Shown here piece by piece: positions 23,832-35,999 of a DNA stretch of 64,000 bases. The notes under the pieces were generated by a model that was given only the letters and a program-made list of their open reading frames with translations, was not told where the DNA came from and did not search any database. This stretch comes from Kingdonia uniflora. Its lineage: Eukaryota > Streptophyta > Magnoliopsida > Ranunculales > Circaeasteraceae. Both the position numbers and the translations under genes were made by a program. Each line of letters begins with the position of its first letter. The first letter of the stretch is position 1. The stretch lies in the NCBI GenBank assembly GCA_014058105.1, contig JACGCM010002611.1, forward strand, positions 682,001 to 746,000. Direction: 5' to 3'.

Positions 23832-26327
23832 ATGAATCACAGAGGTACACAAGAGGAGGAAGAAACAATGGGGGTATCTCAGAATCCAAAGACAGAGTGT
23901 TCTGCTCAAAGGGGTGGTCTTAGAACTATGCCTTTTATTATAGGTAAGCATCATTATGATCTTACACAGTTACACTGTTTGTGAATTCTTTTATGCTAAA
24001 ATCCCTTAACTTAGTGCTTCAAATGTGTTAAAGTGTTTAAGATTTGATTGTTAGAGTAAATGAACATGGGTTGATGGAAAAATATACATATTACGATTTC
24101 TCATAGTTGATGGTAATATCATGGTTTGTGATTATGTTAGTGTTGGGTTGAACTCATAACATAATATAGTTGAATCAAGTTATGGTAATATCATGTTTTT
24201 TCTCTCTTTCTACAATCGATGATTTTATTCATGAATTGTTTTTTGTACTTTTGTCCATTACATTACATATAGTTTGGGACTTCATTATTTCTTATGAACA
24301 ATCTCATAGCTATTGAAATTTTAATTTACAGTGAATGAGTCCTTTGAAAAAATTGCAAGTTATGGATTACTGCCCAACATGGTCTTATACTTGATGAATG
24401 AATATCACATGAATATGGTCACTAGTAGCACCATTTTATCTTTGTGGTCTGCTTCATCAAATTTCCTCTCAATTCTTGGGGCTTTTCTCTCTGATTCCTA
24501 CTTTGGTAGATACAGAGTGATCGGGTTAGGATCTATCTGCAGTGCCATTGTAAGTCTATTACAACTTAATAAGTTTCTTCTTATATCTTTTGTACTTTGG
24601 ACTTTTTTTCTTAATCTCTAAACGTTTCGCTTACTTTTGCGGAAGAAAAATTTCTGCAGTATCTTTGCTTGTGAAATTTATGCAGAACTTTAATACCAGA
24701 TTCACTAGTTTAGAGCATAGTTTTTTTTCATATGAAGAATTATTAACTAGGCTTTTAAGTTTTAACACAGGGGGTGACGTTACTATGGTTAACAGCTATG
24801 GTTCCACAAACAAGGCCTTCCCTTTGTACCTCAGTTTCTAACATATGTACCGCGACTCCCACGCAGCTTGCTCTTTTATTAACTGCTTTTGGACTCATGT
24901 CGGTTGGAGCTGGGTGTATTAGACCATGTTCTATAGCCTTTGGTGCTGACCAATTGGTAAAACAAGAAGGTTGTGAAGATGAAAGTATTTTAGACAGTTA
25001 TTTCAACTGGTACTACGCTTCAATCGGAATTTCATCTATTTTTTCTATGAGTTTGATTGTATACATTCAAGATCACTTTGGATGGCAAGTGGGTTTTGGG
25101 GTTCCGGTGAGTCTTATGTTCATTTCAGCTTTTTTCTTCTTTGCGGGTTCTTCTTTCTATATCCATGTCAAGGTACATAAGAGTTTGTTTACTGATATCG
25201 TTCAAGTGCTTGTGGTGGCGTTTAAAAATAGGAATCTTGTTAACCCTCCTTCTAATTTAGGTTGGGGCTATTATCACAACGAAGCTTCCAACTTGACTGT
25301 GCCATCAGATCATCTAAGGTATCAATGCCATCACTTATATTTTCTCCTATAACTGCGGGTCACATTATAGTTAAAATAGCCACAAAATTATCCTGAATTT
25401 GTGACTGAATGTAGGTGTTTAAACAAAGCTTGCATTATTATAGACCCTAAGGAAGAATTAAACCATGACGGATCAGCTTTGAATCCGTGGAAACTCTGCA
25501 ATGTTGATCAAGTAGAAGAGCTCAAATCACTGGTTAGAATCCTGCCAGTTTGGTCTGCGGGTATCATAATCTACCTGACAGTCGGCCAACCTTTGACGCT
25601 AATCCAAGCGAACACCATGAATAGACATGTTACCTCAAGCTTCCAAATCCCAGCTGGCTCTTATATTTTGTTTACAATTATCAGTACAACAGTGTGGATA
25701 TTGTTTTATGACCGTGTTCTCGTTCCTCTACTATCAAAATACACAGGAGAGCCTCGTGGAATTCGACCTACAGTACGTATGGGAATTGGGTTACTACTGT
25801 CTTGTATGGCCATGGGAGTTGCGGCTATTGTGGAAAATATCAGACGGGGTGTTGCAATTCAAGAAGGGTTTTTGGACAATCCAACTGCTGTGATTGGAAT
25901 GTCTGCTTCGTGGCTTATACCTCAGTTTGTCATCTTGGGCGTTACTGAGGCTTTTGTTGGTGTTGGGCAAATGGAGTTTTATTACTCTCTACTCCCGAAG
26001 AGTATGGCGAGCTTTGCAATGGCGTTTCAAACATTGGGTAACGCTTTTTCTGGTTTGATTGGGAGTCTACTCATTAACATTGTTAATGCTGTTACATCAA
26101 GTGGGGGAAAGGTAAGTTGGCTTTCGAGTAATCTTAATCGGGGTCATTACGATTATTATTACTGGCTTCTTGCTGCCTTGACTTTGCTCAACTTCTTTTA
26201 TTTTCTTGTTGTTTGTCGGGCGTATGGGCCCTGTGAAGAAGCACGTAATGTTTCAGACGAGAGGGAAGATCTGAAAGAGGCTCTACTGTCAAAATCTAGG
26301 GAGTTTCCAGGCCGTTCTTCCACTTAA
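23832..26327 (+). CDS. NRT1/PTR family transporter (NPF1-like), gene A, intact
   Basis: Four exons, 23832-23943, 24332-24549, 24771-25318 and 25415-26327, join to 596 residues without stops, the normal NPF length. NPF proteins are 12-helix proton-coupled importers of nitrate, peptides, hormones or other metabolites in the plasma or organelle membrane. The ExxE[R/K] proton-coupling motif is present in helix 1 as ESFEK (residues 40-44). Other markers are RTMPFII, SFLSDSYFGRYRV-like motif A, GAGCIRPCSIAFGADQ and FYYSLLPKSMASFAMAF. The wording of the N-terminal region and the CLNKACII block is closest to what I recall of the NPF1 clade, but the substrate cannot be inferred. It heads the array and is the only intact A-type copy, marked by IHVKVHKSL where B-types have IKVETKKSL. 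Confidence 0.93.
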
Positions 26328-27233
26328 GTTGCTTTATTTGAATGTTTATCTGTTGGCTTAAATGAAGTAAATATAAATTTAGAATTGGAAGCTCTCGCCA
26401 GTTTTCTTTTTGTTCATGAAAGTTATTATTCTGTGTTTTTGAAGCCATCCCGAACGAGAAGAGCCTGAATCTGGTGCTCAAGTAGTGCCTCACTATGGTG
26501 CTTAAACCATGGATGAGGTGCATAAAGGTTATTTATCTCCTATATGCCCATAACTGTTATTCCCTTCTAACCCTATTTAAGGGTCTTTTTACGCAGTTTT
26601 TGTATGGAGTACTAGTGGGAAACACAAATCTTGTGATCACCTTCATTCGGTAGGCAGTACCATCCATATGATGGACAGTACAGTACCATGCCATTTAGTG
26701 CGCTCATGCGAGTAGGTAGGGATCTCAAAATGCCAAATCAATCAATTAGATTTAAGCCTGCAAGCTGCATTCAAAAGATGCTATCTTCTACTCATACTTC
26801 ATCAGTATCAACATATTGCGTTTTCTAGAGAGAAAAGAAAGAGGAAGGAGAGGCAGTTATTATAGGTTTTCTTTTTCTTTCTTTTCTTAATTTGATTCTC
26901 GCAAAATATCAGACATATTGTGCTTCTCTCATCGAACATTTGAATGAAACATAATACCGCTCGGAGACTGAAAGTGCCCTTCCATCGCCCTGCCGCGCCA
27001 CGACAGAATTTACCTCTAATTATTTTTTGGACCTTTGCTACCTATGGGCTATGGCCACCTAATTTGGCATTTATTGATAGGTTAAAAAAAATCTGAGGCA
27101 TTAAAATAAGGAAACATTTAATTTTCACCTCAAATTAATCTTCTGAATGGTTGTCACATGCAATGTATTTTTATTAGCTGACATAAGCTTAAGTGGAGCT
27201 AAAAACAGTCGAAGTCTTAAGAGAAGAGAGGAG
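26328..27233. repeat. Spacer between NPF A and B, duplicated after C
   Basis: This spacer holds the 3' UTR of gene A and the promoter of gene B. Nearly the same sequence follows pseudogene C (31565-33099), there split by a solo LTR. The copy here lacks that LTR and the Harbinger-like element, so it serves as an empty-site control for both insertions. A compound tract of TTTTCTTT is present near 26870. No gene was seen. Confidence 0.8.
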
Positions 27234-30122
27234 ATGATGGGTTACAGAGTTGCAGAAGAGGAGGAAGAAACAATGGGGGTTTCGCAGAATCCAAAGAGCG
27301 GGTGCTCCGCTCAAAGGGGTGGTCTTAGAACTATGCCCTTTATCATAGGTAATCATCATCTTATACTGCTTGTTACTGTTTTACATAAATTTTTAGCTTC
27401 AAACATCCCAAAGTGTTTGAAAATTCGACTGTTAGAGTAAATGAGCTAATTCCATGATTTAAAAGTTATGGTGAATTCTCTAATATAGACAACCTATGAT
27501 TTTCCATAGCAATGCGTATGGAAAATAAAGTAGTACCAAATAATTTGTTATAGAGTTGCAGAAGAGGAGGATGAAACAGTAGGGGTATCTCAGAATCCAA
27601 AGACAGAGTGTTCTGCTCAAAGGGGTGGTCTTAGAACTATGCCCTTTATCATAGGTAAGCATCATTATGGTTACACGGACTAGTAATCATTATTACTTAA
27701 TAATTTGTGATTATTTAGTAAATGGCTTGATGGTGAAACATCTGATTGGTGTATGAAAATTCAATCTTTATGATTGGGAAGTTGTGGGTTTTTGCCTAAT
27801 TTACATAGCTTATGAGTTCTCTTAGCTGTTATTTGGTATTTAGAAGTTAGAATCATGATTTATGGTTCTCTAAGTAATGGGCTAAGCTTGAAAGATCTTG
27901 TAGTTGTATTTATTTTGGAATTTGAGAAGTGAATGATTCTCATTTGTAAGATCTTTAAGTTAGGGACTGGTATTTCTTATGAGTAATCTTGTAGCAAAAG
28001 AACTTCATAATTATTTGACGTGTAGTTTTTGAAGTTTTGCCCGAAATGTGTAATTTGAGCTCTTTGTTTTTGATTATCGTGTTGAATGTTTTCACATCTC
28101 ATAGTTGTTGCACATTTTTATTTTACAGTGAATGAGTCATTTGAAAGACTTGCAAGTTATGGACTAGCGCCCAATATGATCTTATACATGATGAACGGAT
28201 ATCACATGAATACAGTCACTAGTAGCACCATTTTATCCTTGTGGTCTGCTTCATCAAATTTTCTCTCAATACTAGGGGCTTATCTCTCTGATTCTTACTT
28301 GGGTCGATACAGGGTGATCGGGTTAGGATCTATCTGCAGTTCCATTGTAAGTCTATTATAACTTATATGTTCCATCTCAGTTCTTTCCACTTATGTCTCT
28401 AATTCTTGGTCTCTAAATGTTTGCTTAATTACATCTGCCGATCTGTGTGGAAAAGAGTTTGCAGTTTCATTGCTTGCCTAGTTTCTGCAGTTCTTTAATA
28501 CCAGATTCTCCAGTTTATAACATAGCTTTGTGTTGTACGATGAACTGCTAAATAGGCTTTTAACACAGGGGGCGACTTTACTTTGGTTAACAACTATGGT
28601 TCCACAAGCAAGGCCTTCCCTTTGTAGTTCAGGTTTTAACACGTGTACCGCAACCCCCACCCAGCTTGCTATTTTATTAACTGCATTTGGACTCATGTCA
28701 ATCGGAGCTGGGTGTATTAGACCATGTTCTATAGCCTTTGGCGCTGATCAGTTGGTAAAACAAGATGACCGTGAAGGTGAAAGTATCTTAAGCAGTTACT
28801 TCAACTGGTACAACGCTTCAATCGGAGTTTCATCTATTCTTGCTCTGAGTTTCATTGTATACATTCAGGATAACTTGGGATGGCAAGTGGGTTTTGGGGT
28901 TCCCGCGAATCTTATGTTCTTGTCTGCTGTTTTCTTCTTTGCCGGTTCTTCTTTTTATATCAAGGTGGAAACGAAGAAGAGTTTGTTTATTGGTCTTGTT
29001 CAAGTGGTCGTGGTGGCGTTTAAAAATAGGAACCTTGTTAAAGCACCAGCTAATTTGGATTGGGGATATTATCACAACAAGGACTCCAACTTCACTGTGC
29101 CATCAGATCATCTAAGGTATCAGTGTCATCACTTATTTTACCAATTATTACGAGCCTCATTATCGTTAAATATAGACACAAAAATATCCTGAATTTATGA
29201 CTCTGGGCGTAGGTGTTTAAACAAAGCTTGCATCATTAGAGACCCTGAGGAAGAATTTAAGCCTAATGGACCATCTTCGAATCCGTGGGAACTCTGCAAC
29301 GTTGATCAAGTAGAAGAGCTCAAATCACTGGTCAGAATACTCCCAATTTGGTCCACAGGAATCATAATGTTTCTAACACTCAGCCAAACAATCACAGTAC
29401 TCCAAGCAAACACAATGAATAGGCATGTAACCTCAACCTTCCAAATCCCAGCTGGCTCTTATATTTTGTTCACAGTTGTCACTTTAACGATATTGCTACC
29501 ATTTTATGACCGTGTTTTCGTTCCTCTACTATCAAAATACACCGGACATCCTCGTGGAATTCGTTGTACCCAACGTATAGGAATTGGGTTGGTACTCTCT
29601 TGTATGGCAATGGCAGTTGCAGCAATTATGGAAAATGTACGACGAGGCATTGCAATTCGAGAAGGGTTTTTGGACAATCCAACTGCTGTGATTGGAATGT
29701 CTGCTATGTGGCTTATACCACAGTTTGTCATTTTGGGTTTCGCAGAGGCTCTTAATAGTGTTGGGCAACTAGAGTTCTATTACTCTCAGCTCCCTAAGAG
29801 TCTGGGAAGCATGGCAATGGCATTTTTCACTGTGGGTATGGCATTTTCTGGTTTGCTTGGGAGTCTCATTACAATCATTGTTAATGCTGTTACGTCAAGT
29901 GGAGGAAAGTTAAGTTGGCTTTCCAGTAATCTTAATCGGGGTCGTTACGATTACTATTACTGGCTCCTTGCTGTCTTGAGTTTTCTCAACTTCCTTTATT
30001 TTCTTGTTTGTTGCCGGTTATACGGGCCTTACGAAGAAGCAAGTACGATTTCAGATAAGAAAGAATATCTGAAAGAGGGTCTTTTATCAAAGTCTAGAGA
30101 GTTTCCAGGTAGTTCTGCTTAG
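27234..30122 (+). CDS. NPF1-like transporter, gene B, intact (exon 1a used)
   Basis: Exons 27234-27348 (1a), 28129-28346, 28569-29116 and 29213-30122 give 596 residues with no stops. The ExxER motif reads ESFER at residues 41-45. It is B-type: FYIKVETKKSL in the region between helices 5 and 6, and CIIRDPEEEFKPNGPSSN in the long cytosolic loop. Downstream of exon 1a is a second exon-1 copy (1b, about 27552-27655) that keeps the reading frame and donor but has lost its ATG. The gene must therefore start in 1a and skip 1b, or use another start. It has very close sister copies in D, F and G. The 3' flank runs straight into the truncated copy C. Confidence 0.92.
27552..27655 (+). pseudogene. Duplicated exon 1 (1b) of NPF gene B, start codon lost
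   Basis: The stretch encodes YRVAEEEDETVGVSQNP and then KTECSAQRGGLRTMPFII, followed by a GTAAGC donor. It matches exon 1b of gene D and exon 1 of gene A, but the ATG position reads ATTTGT. It lies in intron 1 of gene B. Confidence 0.8.
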
Positions 30123-30231
30123 GTTGCCTAAATTGTATGTTTTTGGTATATAATTTGAAAGTTCATGCAAGGTAATGTGATTTTCTTAATGGAATATGGA
30201 TTGCAATAACTTGAACATCCATTTCACATGT

Positions 30232-31564
30232 ATTTTAGACAGTTTTTTCAACTGGTACTTCGCTTCAATCGGAATTTCATCTATTTTTTCTATGAGTTTG
30301 ATTGTATACATTCAAGATAACTTTGGATGGCAAGTGGGTTTTGGGGTTCCAGCGAGTCTTACGTTCATTTCAGCTTTATTCTTCTTTGCGGGTTCTTTTT
30401 TCTATATCCATGTCAAGGCAAATAAGAGTTTGTTTACTGGTCTCGTTCAAGTGCCTGTGGTGTGATGGCGTTTAAAAATAGGAATCTTGTTAACCCACCT
30501 TTTAATTTAGGTTGGGGCTATTATCACAACGAACCCTCCAACTTGACTGTGCCATCAGATCATCTAAGGTATCAATGTCATCACTTATATTTTCTCCTAT
30601 AACTGCGAGTTATATTATAGTTAAAATAGCCACAAAATTATCCTGAATTTATGACTATGAATGTAGGTGTTTAAACAAAGCTTGCATTATTATAGACCCT
30701 AAAGAAGAATTAAACCCTGACGGATCAGCTTTGAATCCGTGGAAACTCTGCAATGTTGATCTAGTAGAAGCGCTCAAATCACTGGTTAGAATCCTGCCAG
30801 TTTGGTCTGCGGGTATCATAGTCTACCTGATAGTTGGGCCAATTTTTGACGGTAATCCAAGCAAACACTATAGATAGACTTGTTACCTCAAGCTTCCAAA
30901 TCCCAGCTGGCCCTTATATTTTGTTTACAATTATCACTATAACAGTGTGGATTTTTTTTATGACCGTGTTCTCGTTCCTCTACTATCGAATTCCACGAGG
31001 CTCTCCTGTGAATTCGATCTACAGTATGCATGGGAATTGGGTTACTACTGTCTTGTATGGCCATGGGAGTTGCGGCTGTTGTGGAAAATATCAGACTGGG
31101 TGTTGCAATTCAAGAAGGGTTTTTGGACAATCCAACTGCTGTGATTGAATTATCTGCTTCATGGCTTATACCCCAGTTTGTCATCTTGGGCGCTATTGAG
31201 GCTTTTGCTGGTGTCGGGCAAATAGAGTTTTATTACTCTCTACTTCGTAAGAGTATTGCGAGCTTTGCAATGCCGTTTCAAACATTGGGTACTGCTTTTT
31301 TTGGTTTTGTTGGGAGTTTACTCATTAGGATTGTTAATGCTGTTACATCAAGTGGGGGAAGGGTAAGTTGGCTTTCGAGTAATCTTAATAGGGGGTTACT
31401 GGCTTCTTGCTACCTTGACTTTGCTCAACTTCTTTTATTTTCTTGTTGTTTGTTGGGCGTATGGACCCTGTGAAAAACCAAGTAATGCTTCAGACGAGAG
31501 GGAAGATCTGAAAGAGGCTCTGCTGGCAAAGTCTAGGGAGTTTCCAGGCGGTTCTTCTGCTTAA
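30232..31564 (+). pseudogene. NPF A-type pseudogene C, 5'-truncated
   Basis: Homology to gene A begins abruptly inside exon 3 at TTTTAGACAG, fused to the 3' flank of gene B. Exon-3 remains run to about 30570 and exon-4 remains from about 30667 to the TAA at 31562-31564. Damage includes a 5-bp insertion near 30460, a 1-bp gain near 30838, a 23-bp local inversion at 30988-31010 and a deletion near 31395 that removes the YDYYYW block. Exons 1 and 2 are missing. It cannot encode a transporter. Confidence 0.92.
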
Positions 31565-31781
31565 GTCACTTTATTTGAATGTTTATTTGTTGGCTTAAAT
31601 GAAGTAAATATAAAGTTTGAATTGGAAGCTCTCGCCAGTTTTCTTTTTGTTCATGAAAGTTATTGTTCTGTGTTTTTGAAGCCATCCCGAGCGAGAAGAG
31701 CCTGAATCTGGTGCTCAAGTAGTGTCTCACTATGGTGCTTAAACCATGGATGAGGTGCGTAAATGTTATATATCTCTTATA

Positions 31782-32439
31782 TGTTGGAAAATACAATATG
31801 ATTTGTTTTTCCTTTAAGTTTGAATGGTGGAACTAAGTGATTTTAGTCCCACATTGGATATGAGGGAATCACAACTCTCCTATATAAGTAAATCAAACAC
31901 TTACTTTGTTGTAATGTGTGTGAGAGTTGGTGGGTCACACGCGCATGTGCGACATGTGCGGCCCATGTGCCCAAGCTAGCTTGAGTGCGTGGGCTACCCA
32001 TGGGCTTGCTCGACTTAGGAAACCCGCTTATTATTATAAGTTTCTTTTAAACACTTGGTCGTTTTTTGGGTTTGGGGTGTCTCCAACAGACGCACCTTAA
32101 GGTGTGACTCTTGGTGAAGAGGCACTAACTTTAGGTGTTTGGTGAAAAGTTACCTATGCTATATATAACCCAATTTCGTTTTCATTTATTATCATCAGTT
32201 TTTCAGAGTTTTCTTGAGTCTTTTTACAAAGAGAAAACAGACGCAATCAAAGTTCGTTTGGCAGAAAGATAGAAGTGTTTTCTTCTTTCTGCGACTGATC
32301 GTTGTATCCTGGGAGACAGGGGCCTATATTCCTGCAAAACACTGTGGCAGGGGCGAATATGTCTTAAGGAGATAATGTGTATACACTAGACTCGATCATC
32401 TCCTTAAGAGGTGTTGGTTTTTATGCAGAGAAGAGTACA
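31782..32439 (+). mobile_element. Copia-like solo LTR, 658 bp, TSD TTATA
   Basis: The segment begins TGTTGGAAAAT and ends GAGTACA, flanked by the 5-bp direct repeat TTATA (31777-31781 and 32440-32444). The paralogous spacer after gene A (near 26540) lacks it and reads straight across, which proves insertion. A TATATATAACCC box lies near 32160. No internal retrotransposon domains remain, so it is a solo LTR. Confidence 0.92.
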
Positions 32440-32444
32440 TTATA

Positions 32445-33096
32445 TGCCCGTACTGCTATGCCTTCTAACCATTTTTAAGGGTCTTTTCACGCAGTTTTTG
32501 TAGGGAGTACTAGTGGGAAACACAAATCTTGTGATCATCTTCATTCCGTAGGCAGTACATCCATATGATGGACAGTACAGTACCATGTCATTTAGTGCGC
32601 TCATGCGAGTAGGTAGGGCTCTCAAAATGCGAAATCAATCAATTAGATTTAAGCCTGCAAGCTGCATTCGAAAGATGCTATCTTCTACTCATACTTAATC
32701 AGTATCGATATACGTTGTGTCTGCTAGAGAGAAAAGAAAGAGGAAGGAGTTAAGGAGAGGCAGTTAATAGGTTTTCTTTTTCTTTCTTTTCTTAATTTGA
32801 TTCTCACAAAATATCAGACATATTGTGCTTCTCTTGTCGAACATTTGAATGAAACATAATACCGCTCGGAAACTGAAAGTACTCTTCCATCTCATCTGCA
32901 CCACGCCACGCCAAAAAATTTCTCTAATTATTTTTTGGACCTTTGCTACCTATGGGACATGGCCACCTAAAATTTTGGCATTTAAATAAGGAAACATTTC
33001 ATTTTCACTCCAAATTAATCTTATGATTGTTTGTCACATGCAATGTATTTTTATTACTGACATAAGGTTATGTGGAGCTAAAAATAGATGAACTCT
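32445..33096. repeat. Spacer copy after pseudogene C
   Basis: This continues the copy of the A-to-B spacer (compare 26545-27209), with a few small gains and losses. It holds the promoter-side sequence that should precede a B-type first exon, but a 4.7-kb element now separates it from exon 1a at 37812. Confidence 0.8.
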
Positions 33097-33347
33097 TAGG
33101 AGCATCTCCACGAGTTTGGTGTGGGTTCTGACGTCCTGCCCCACACGTAAGAACCACAGACCCAAACCTACACTTGCTTCCTTCCAGTAGTTGGACTGAC
33201 GTTTTTTTTTATCCCTGAAATCAAAACACCGCCGCGAGTTCCGTTAAACAAAAACTAAACACTTCAATCCCTCCTTATATTGTTTCCTTCTCTTTCTCAG
33301 TTTCGCCCAAAACCCTTAATTTTCTTTACCAACATTCGCCTAATAAA

Positions 33348-35552
33348 ATGGAAATGTCAGAGGGAGACCCACACCCCAGTACAATCCCTGGGTTTAGAAG
33401 GACAAAACATTCAGAACAAGCCGTAATTCGGTCGAGGTCTGGAAGAAGAAGAAAAAAAAAGTTTTATTTGAAGAGATAGAACAAAATCAAAGCCAATCAC
33501 ACCCAACCCTATATGAAATTTCACACATGCAGTTTATTACCACGCTCCCAGACGACGTCAATCATATATATTATATTGGCAATGATTTTACGGTAAGTTT
33601 TTGTTTAATTGTGACTTTGTTATTGCTGTTAATCAAGTGTTTGACAAAATGCTTCAATGAACAAAATTGCGATTCGATGCGTCCGCGCAGCACATTCACT
33701 ACGGTTATAAAAGTTTAGAATGAGATTTCCACAATTTTGACAATAAGGGATCCCGTGGTAAAGATATTTGGGAGGTCCATAGATATCAAATTGGGTAATT
33801 TCGATAATCGGTTAATTTAGGTGCTAACATAGCGTTGGTGGCCAACAACTCACACTTTTCTCTTCCCGTGTATGAAGATAGGGATCACTCCATTAGATTT
33901 TACAATGCTGGCATCATTGCCAATCAGCAAATATCCTACACAGTTGTCGTATGACGACCGGTGGAGTGTTATATCCGAGGTGAGGAAATTGTTCCCCCGT
34001 ATTACATCCAACAATACAAAGAGTGGGAACGTCAACATTACACATCTAAGGAAGTACTTAACCACCACAGATGATCGGCCTAATGACAGTACGGTGGCTC
34101 GTGCTTTTATCATTTTCGTGACGGGACATTTATGGTTCCAAACGGCCAACGACACCGTCCAGCTTTAATATCTCGAGGCCGTGACCGATTTGGATGAAGC
34201 TTCCTCATATGACTGGGGTTCCGTTATTCTTGCTTTTCTGTACCATGGCTTGGATACCGCAATCACAACCGGGGGTACCATCACTGGATTTTCACAACCT
34301 ATTGAGGTACACTAACATTTTTTCCAAAGATACAAATCAAATATCTTACAATAAATGCCTTAAATGGAATTTCTAATTATTTTCTATGTTGTTCAAAAAT
34401 GCAGTATTGGCTCTACGAGTATTGTGGGGTTGGTCACCCCATTGTCAGCAATACGTTGAAGATGACATCGTATCCTCGCCTCAAAGCATGGGAGAAGGGG
34501 AACAGGAAGAAAACAAATAACCAGGCAGAGAACTTGTTTACTATATCCAGATACCTCATTGACCACCGAACTATTGAGTCGATCAACTGGCATCCTTGGG
34601 ATACATTTACGGCTTTAGAGTTAGATGACGTGTATATCGCGCCAGCGCTATCCTGTAAGTGGATGCCACTTCAAGTCCCAAATAGAAACTTCGAGTATTA
34701 CTTGGGGGATAGATGTTAGAGGCAGTTGATTGGCTATGTGAGTATTCCGATGGATCCTTCGTCCAACATGTCGCCACATATTAGTCCAGCTGATTTACAG
34801 GCATTGAGAGAGTCGGGCTTCGTTGGCTATGACCAGTTTGTGATGGATGAGGAGAGGATAACTTATGAGATATACTGGTGTAGCCAAACTACTGAGGTTG
34901 GCTACTTGTTGACATATTCGTAGAGGATGGGAATATAGATATGTTCAGACCCAGTGTACTCATGTCTTGTATTACACTCGTTGTGGTTACGTCAACAAAG
35001 GTTCATAGCTTGTCCCAGGATTTCAGCCTGTCCGACTTGGAGATGGGGACATATATGGGGTGGAACATGGAGTAGACAGGGAGGCGTAAGGCGATCTCCA
35101 TCCACCGCTTGAGGGAGCCGCTACCCATGTCTGCCTCCTACAGCTCAGAAGAGTTGTGACACATGAGTCATGGTATGTGGCGAGTCGCCCTTACATAGTC
35201 TGTACGGGACACCCAGACGATCACATCGTTGACTGATGAGGTTGCTGCTTTGACGAGGGGTTATGACAGTATTAACGACCAACTATATCAGCATGTAAGT
35301 AATTTATTTATTTATTTATGTTTACTTCTTAATGTCATATATATTTTGTCCAAATCTAAATATATATATATATATTATCTTGTTTAGAACTTACAGCTGA
35401 TAAGGACACCGACTTTACAGGTGGTGCCGCTACCACCTGGAGGTAGCGCGAGGACTAGGCAGGAGACCCATGGATATGGCGTTCGAGCCAGGGGACTCAG
35501 TAGTATCAGCAGGGGGCAGGGTGCTGGATATGATATTGGTTTGTCTCAGTAG
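33348..35552 (+). pseudogene. Plant mobile domain (PMD, MAIN-like) gene remnant
   Basis: The remnant covers a typical transposon-borne PMD protein. Markers are RKLFPRITSNNTKSGNVN, FIIFVTGHLWFQTANDT, DWGSVILAFLYHGLDTA, YWLYEYCGVGHPIVS and LFTISRYLIDHRTIESI. PMD (aminotransferase-like) proteins include Arabidopsis MAIN and MAIL1, which act in silencing and meristem maintenance; many relatives sit in transposons. Stops at 34166-34168 and 34717-34719, plus frame changes further on, make this copy dead. A glycine- and arginine-rich tail ending GYDIGLSQ precedes the TAG at 35550-35552. An intron near 34307-34403 is apparent. Confidence 0.8.
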
Positions 35553-35999
35553 ATATAGGTGTGAGATGAGTGTTCTTGTAAACGTATATTTTTATTGTGA
35601 GTGTTTAACTATTTTTATTGTAAACTTTTGTTTCTCTATATAAGTACTTGTTCGACCTGATGTCCCATTTCTTTAAAATTAATAAATATCGATCAATTTT
35701 TGCTTTAAATTAAATTTAAATGGAAATGCAATTACAATTCTGAATATAGTAGTACTTCTACGCACGAAATTAAACTCAAAACAAATATAATTTCTTATTG
35801 AATTATTAATTTCTTATTGAACAAGTTTTTGATATTGCATTAATCTTGTATTTGTTTTAACGCAATATTATCGGAAATAAACATTTCTTCAAAAGATTAC
35901 ATTCTTCAATAACAAAACACATTCTTCAAACGAATACATTATTGGAAAGTAAACTACGTTATTGGAAATTAAATAACATTCAACAAAGTTAAATTACAT

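Noticed and set aside
29504..29768. Recurrent minus-strand frames across NPF exon 4 in B, D, F and G
   Set aside because: They recur only because the paralogues share sequence. They mirror the sense gene and carry no domain.
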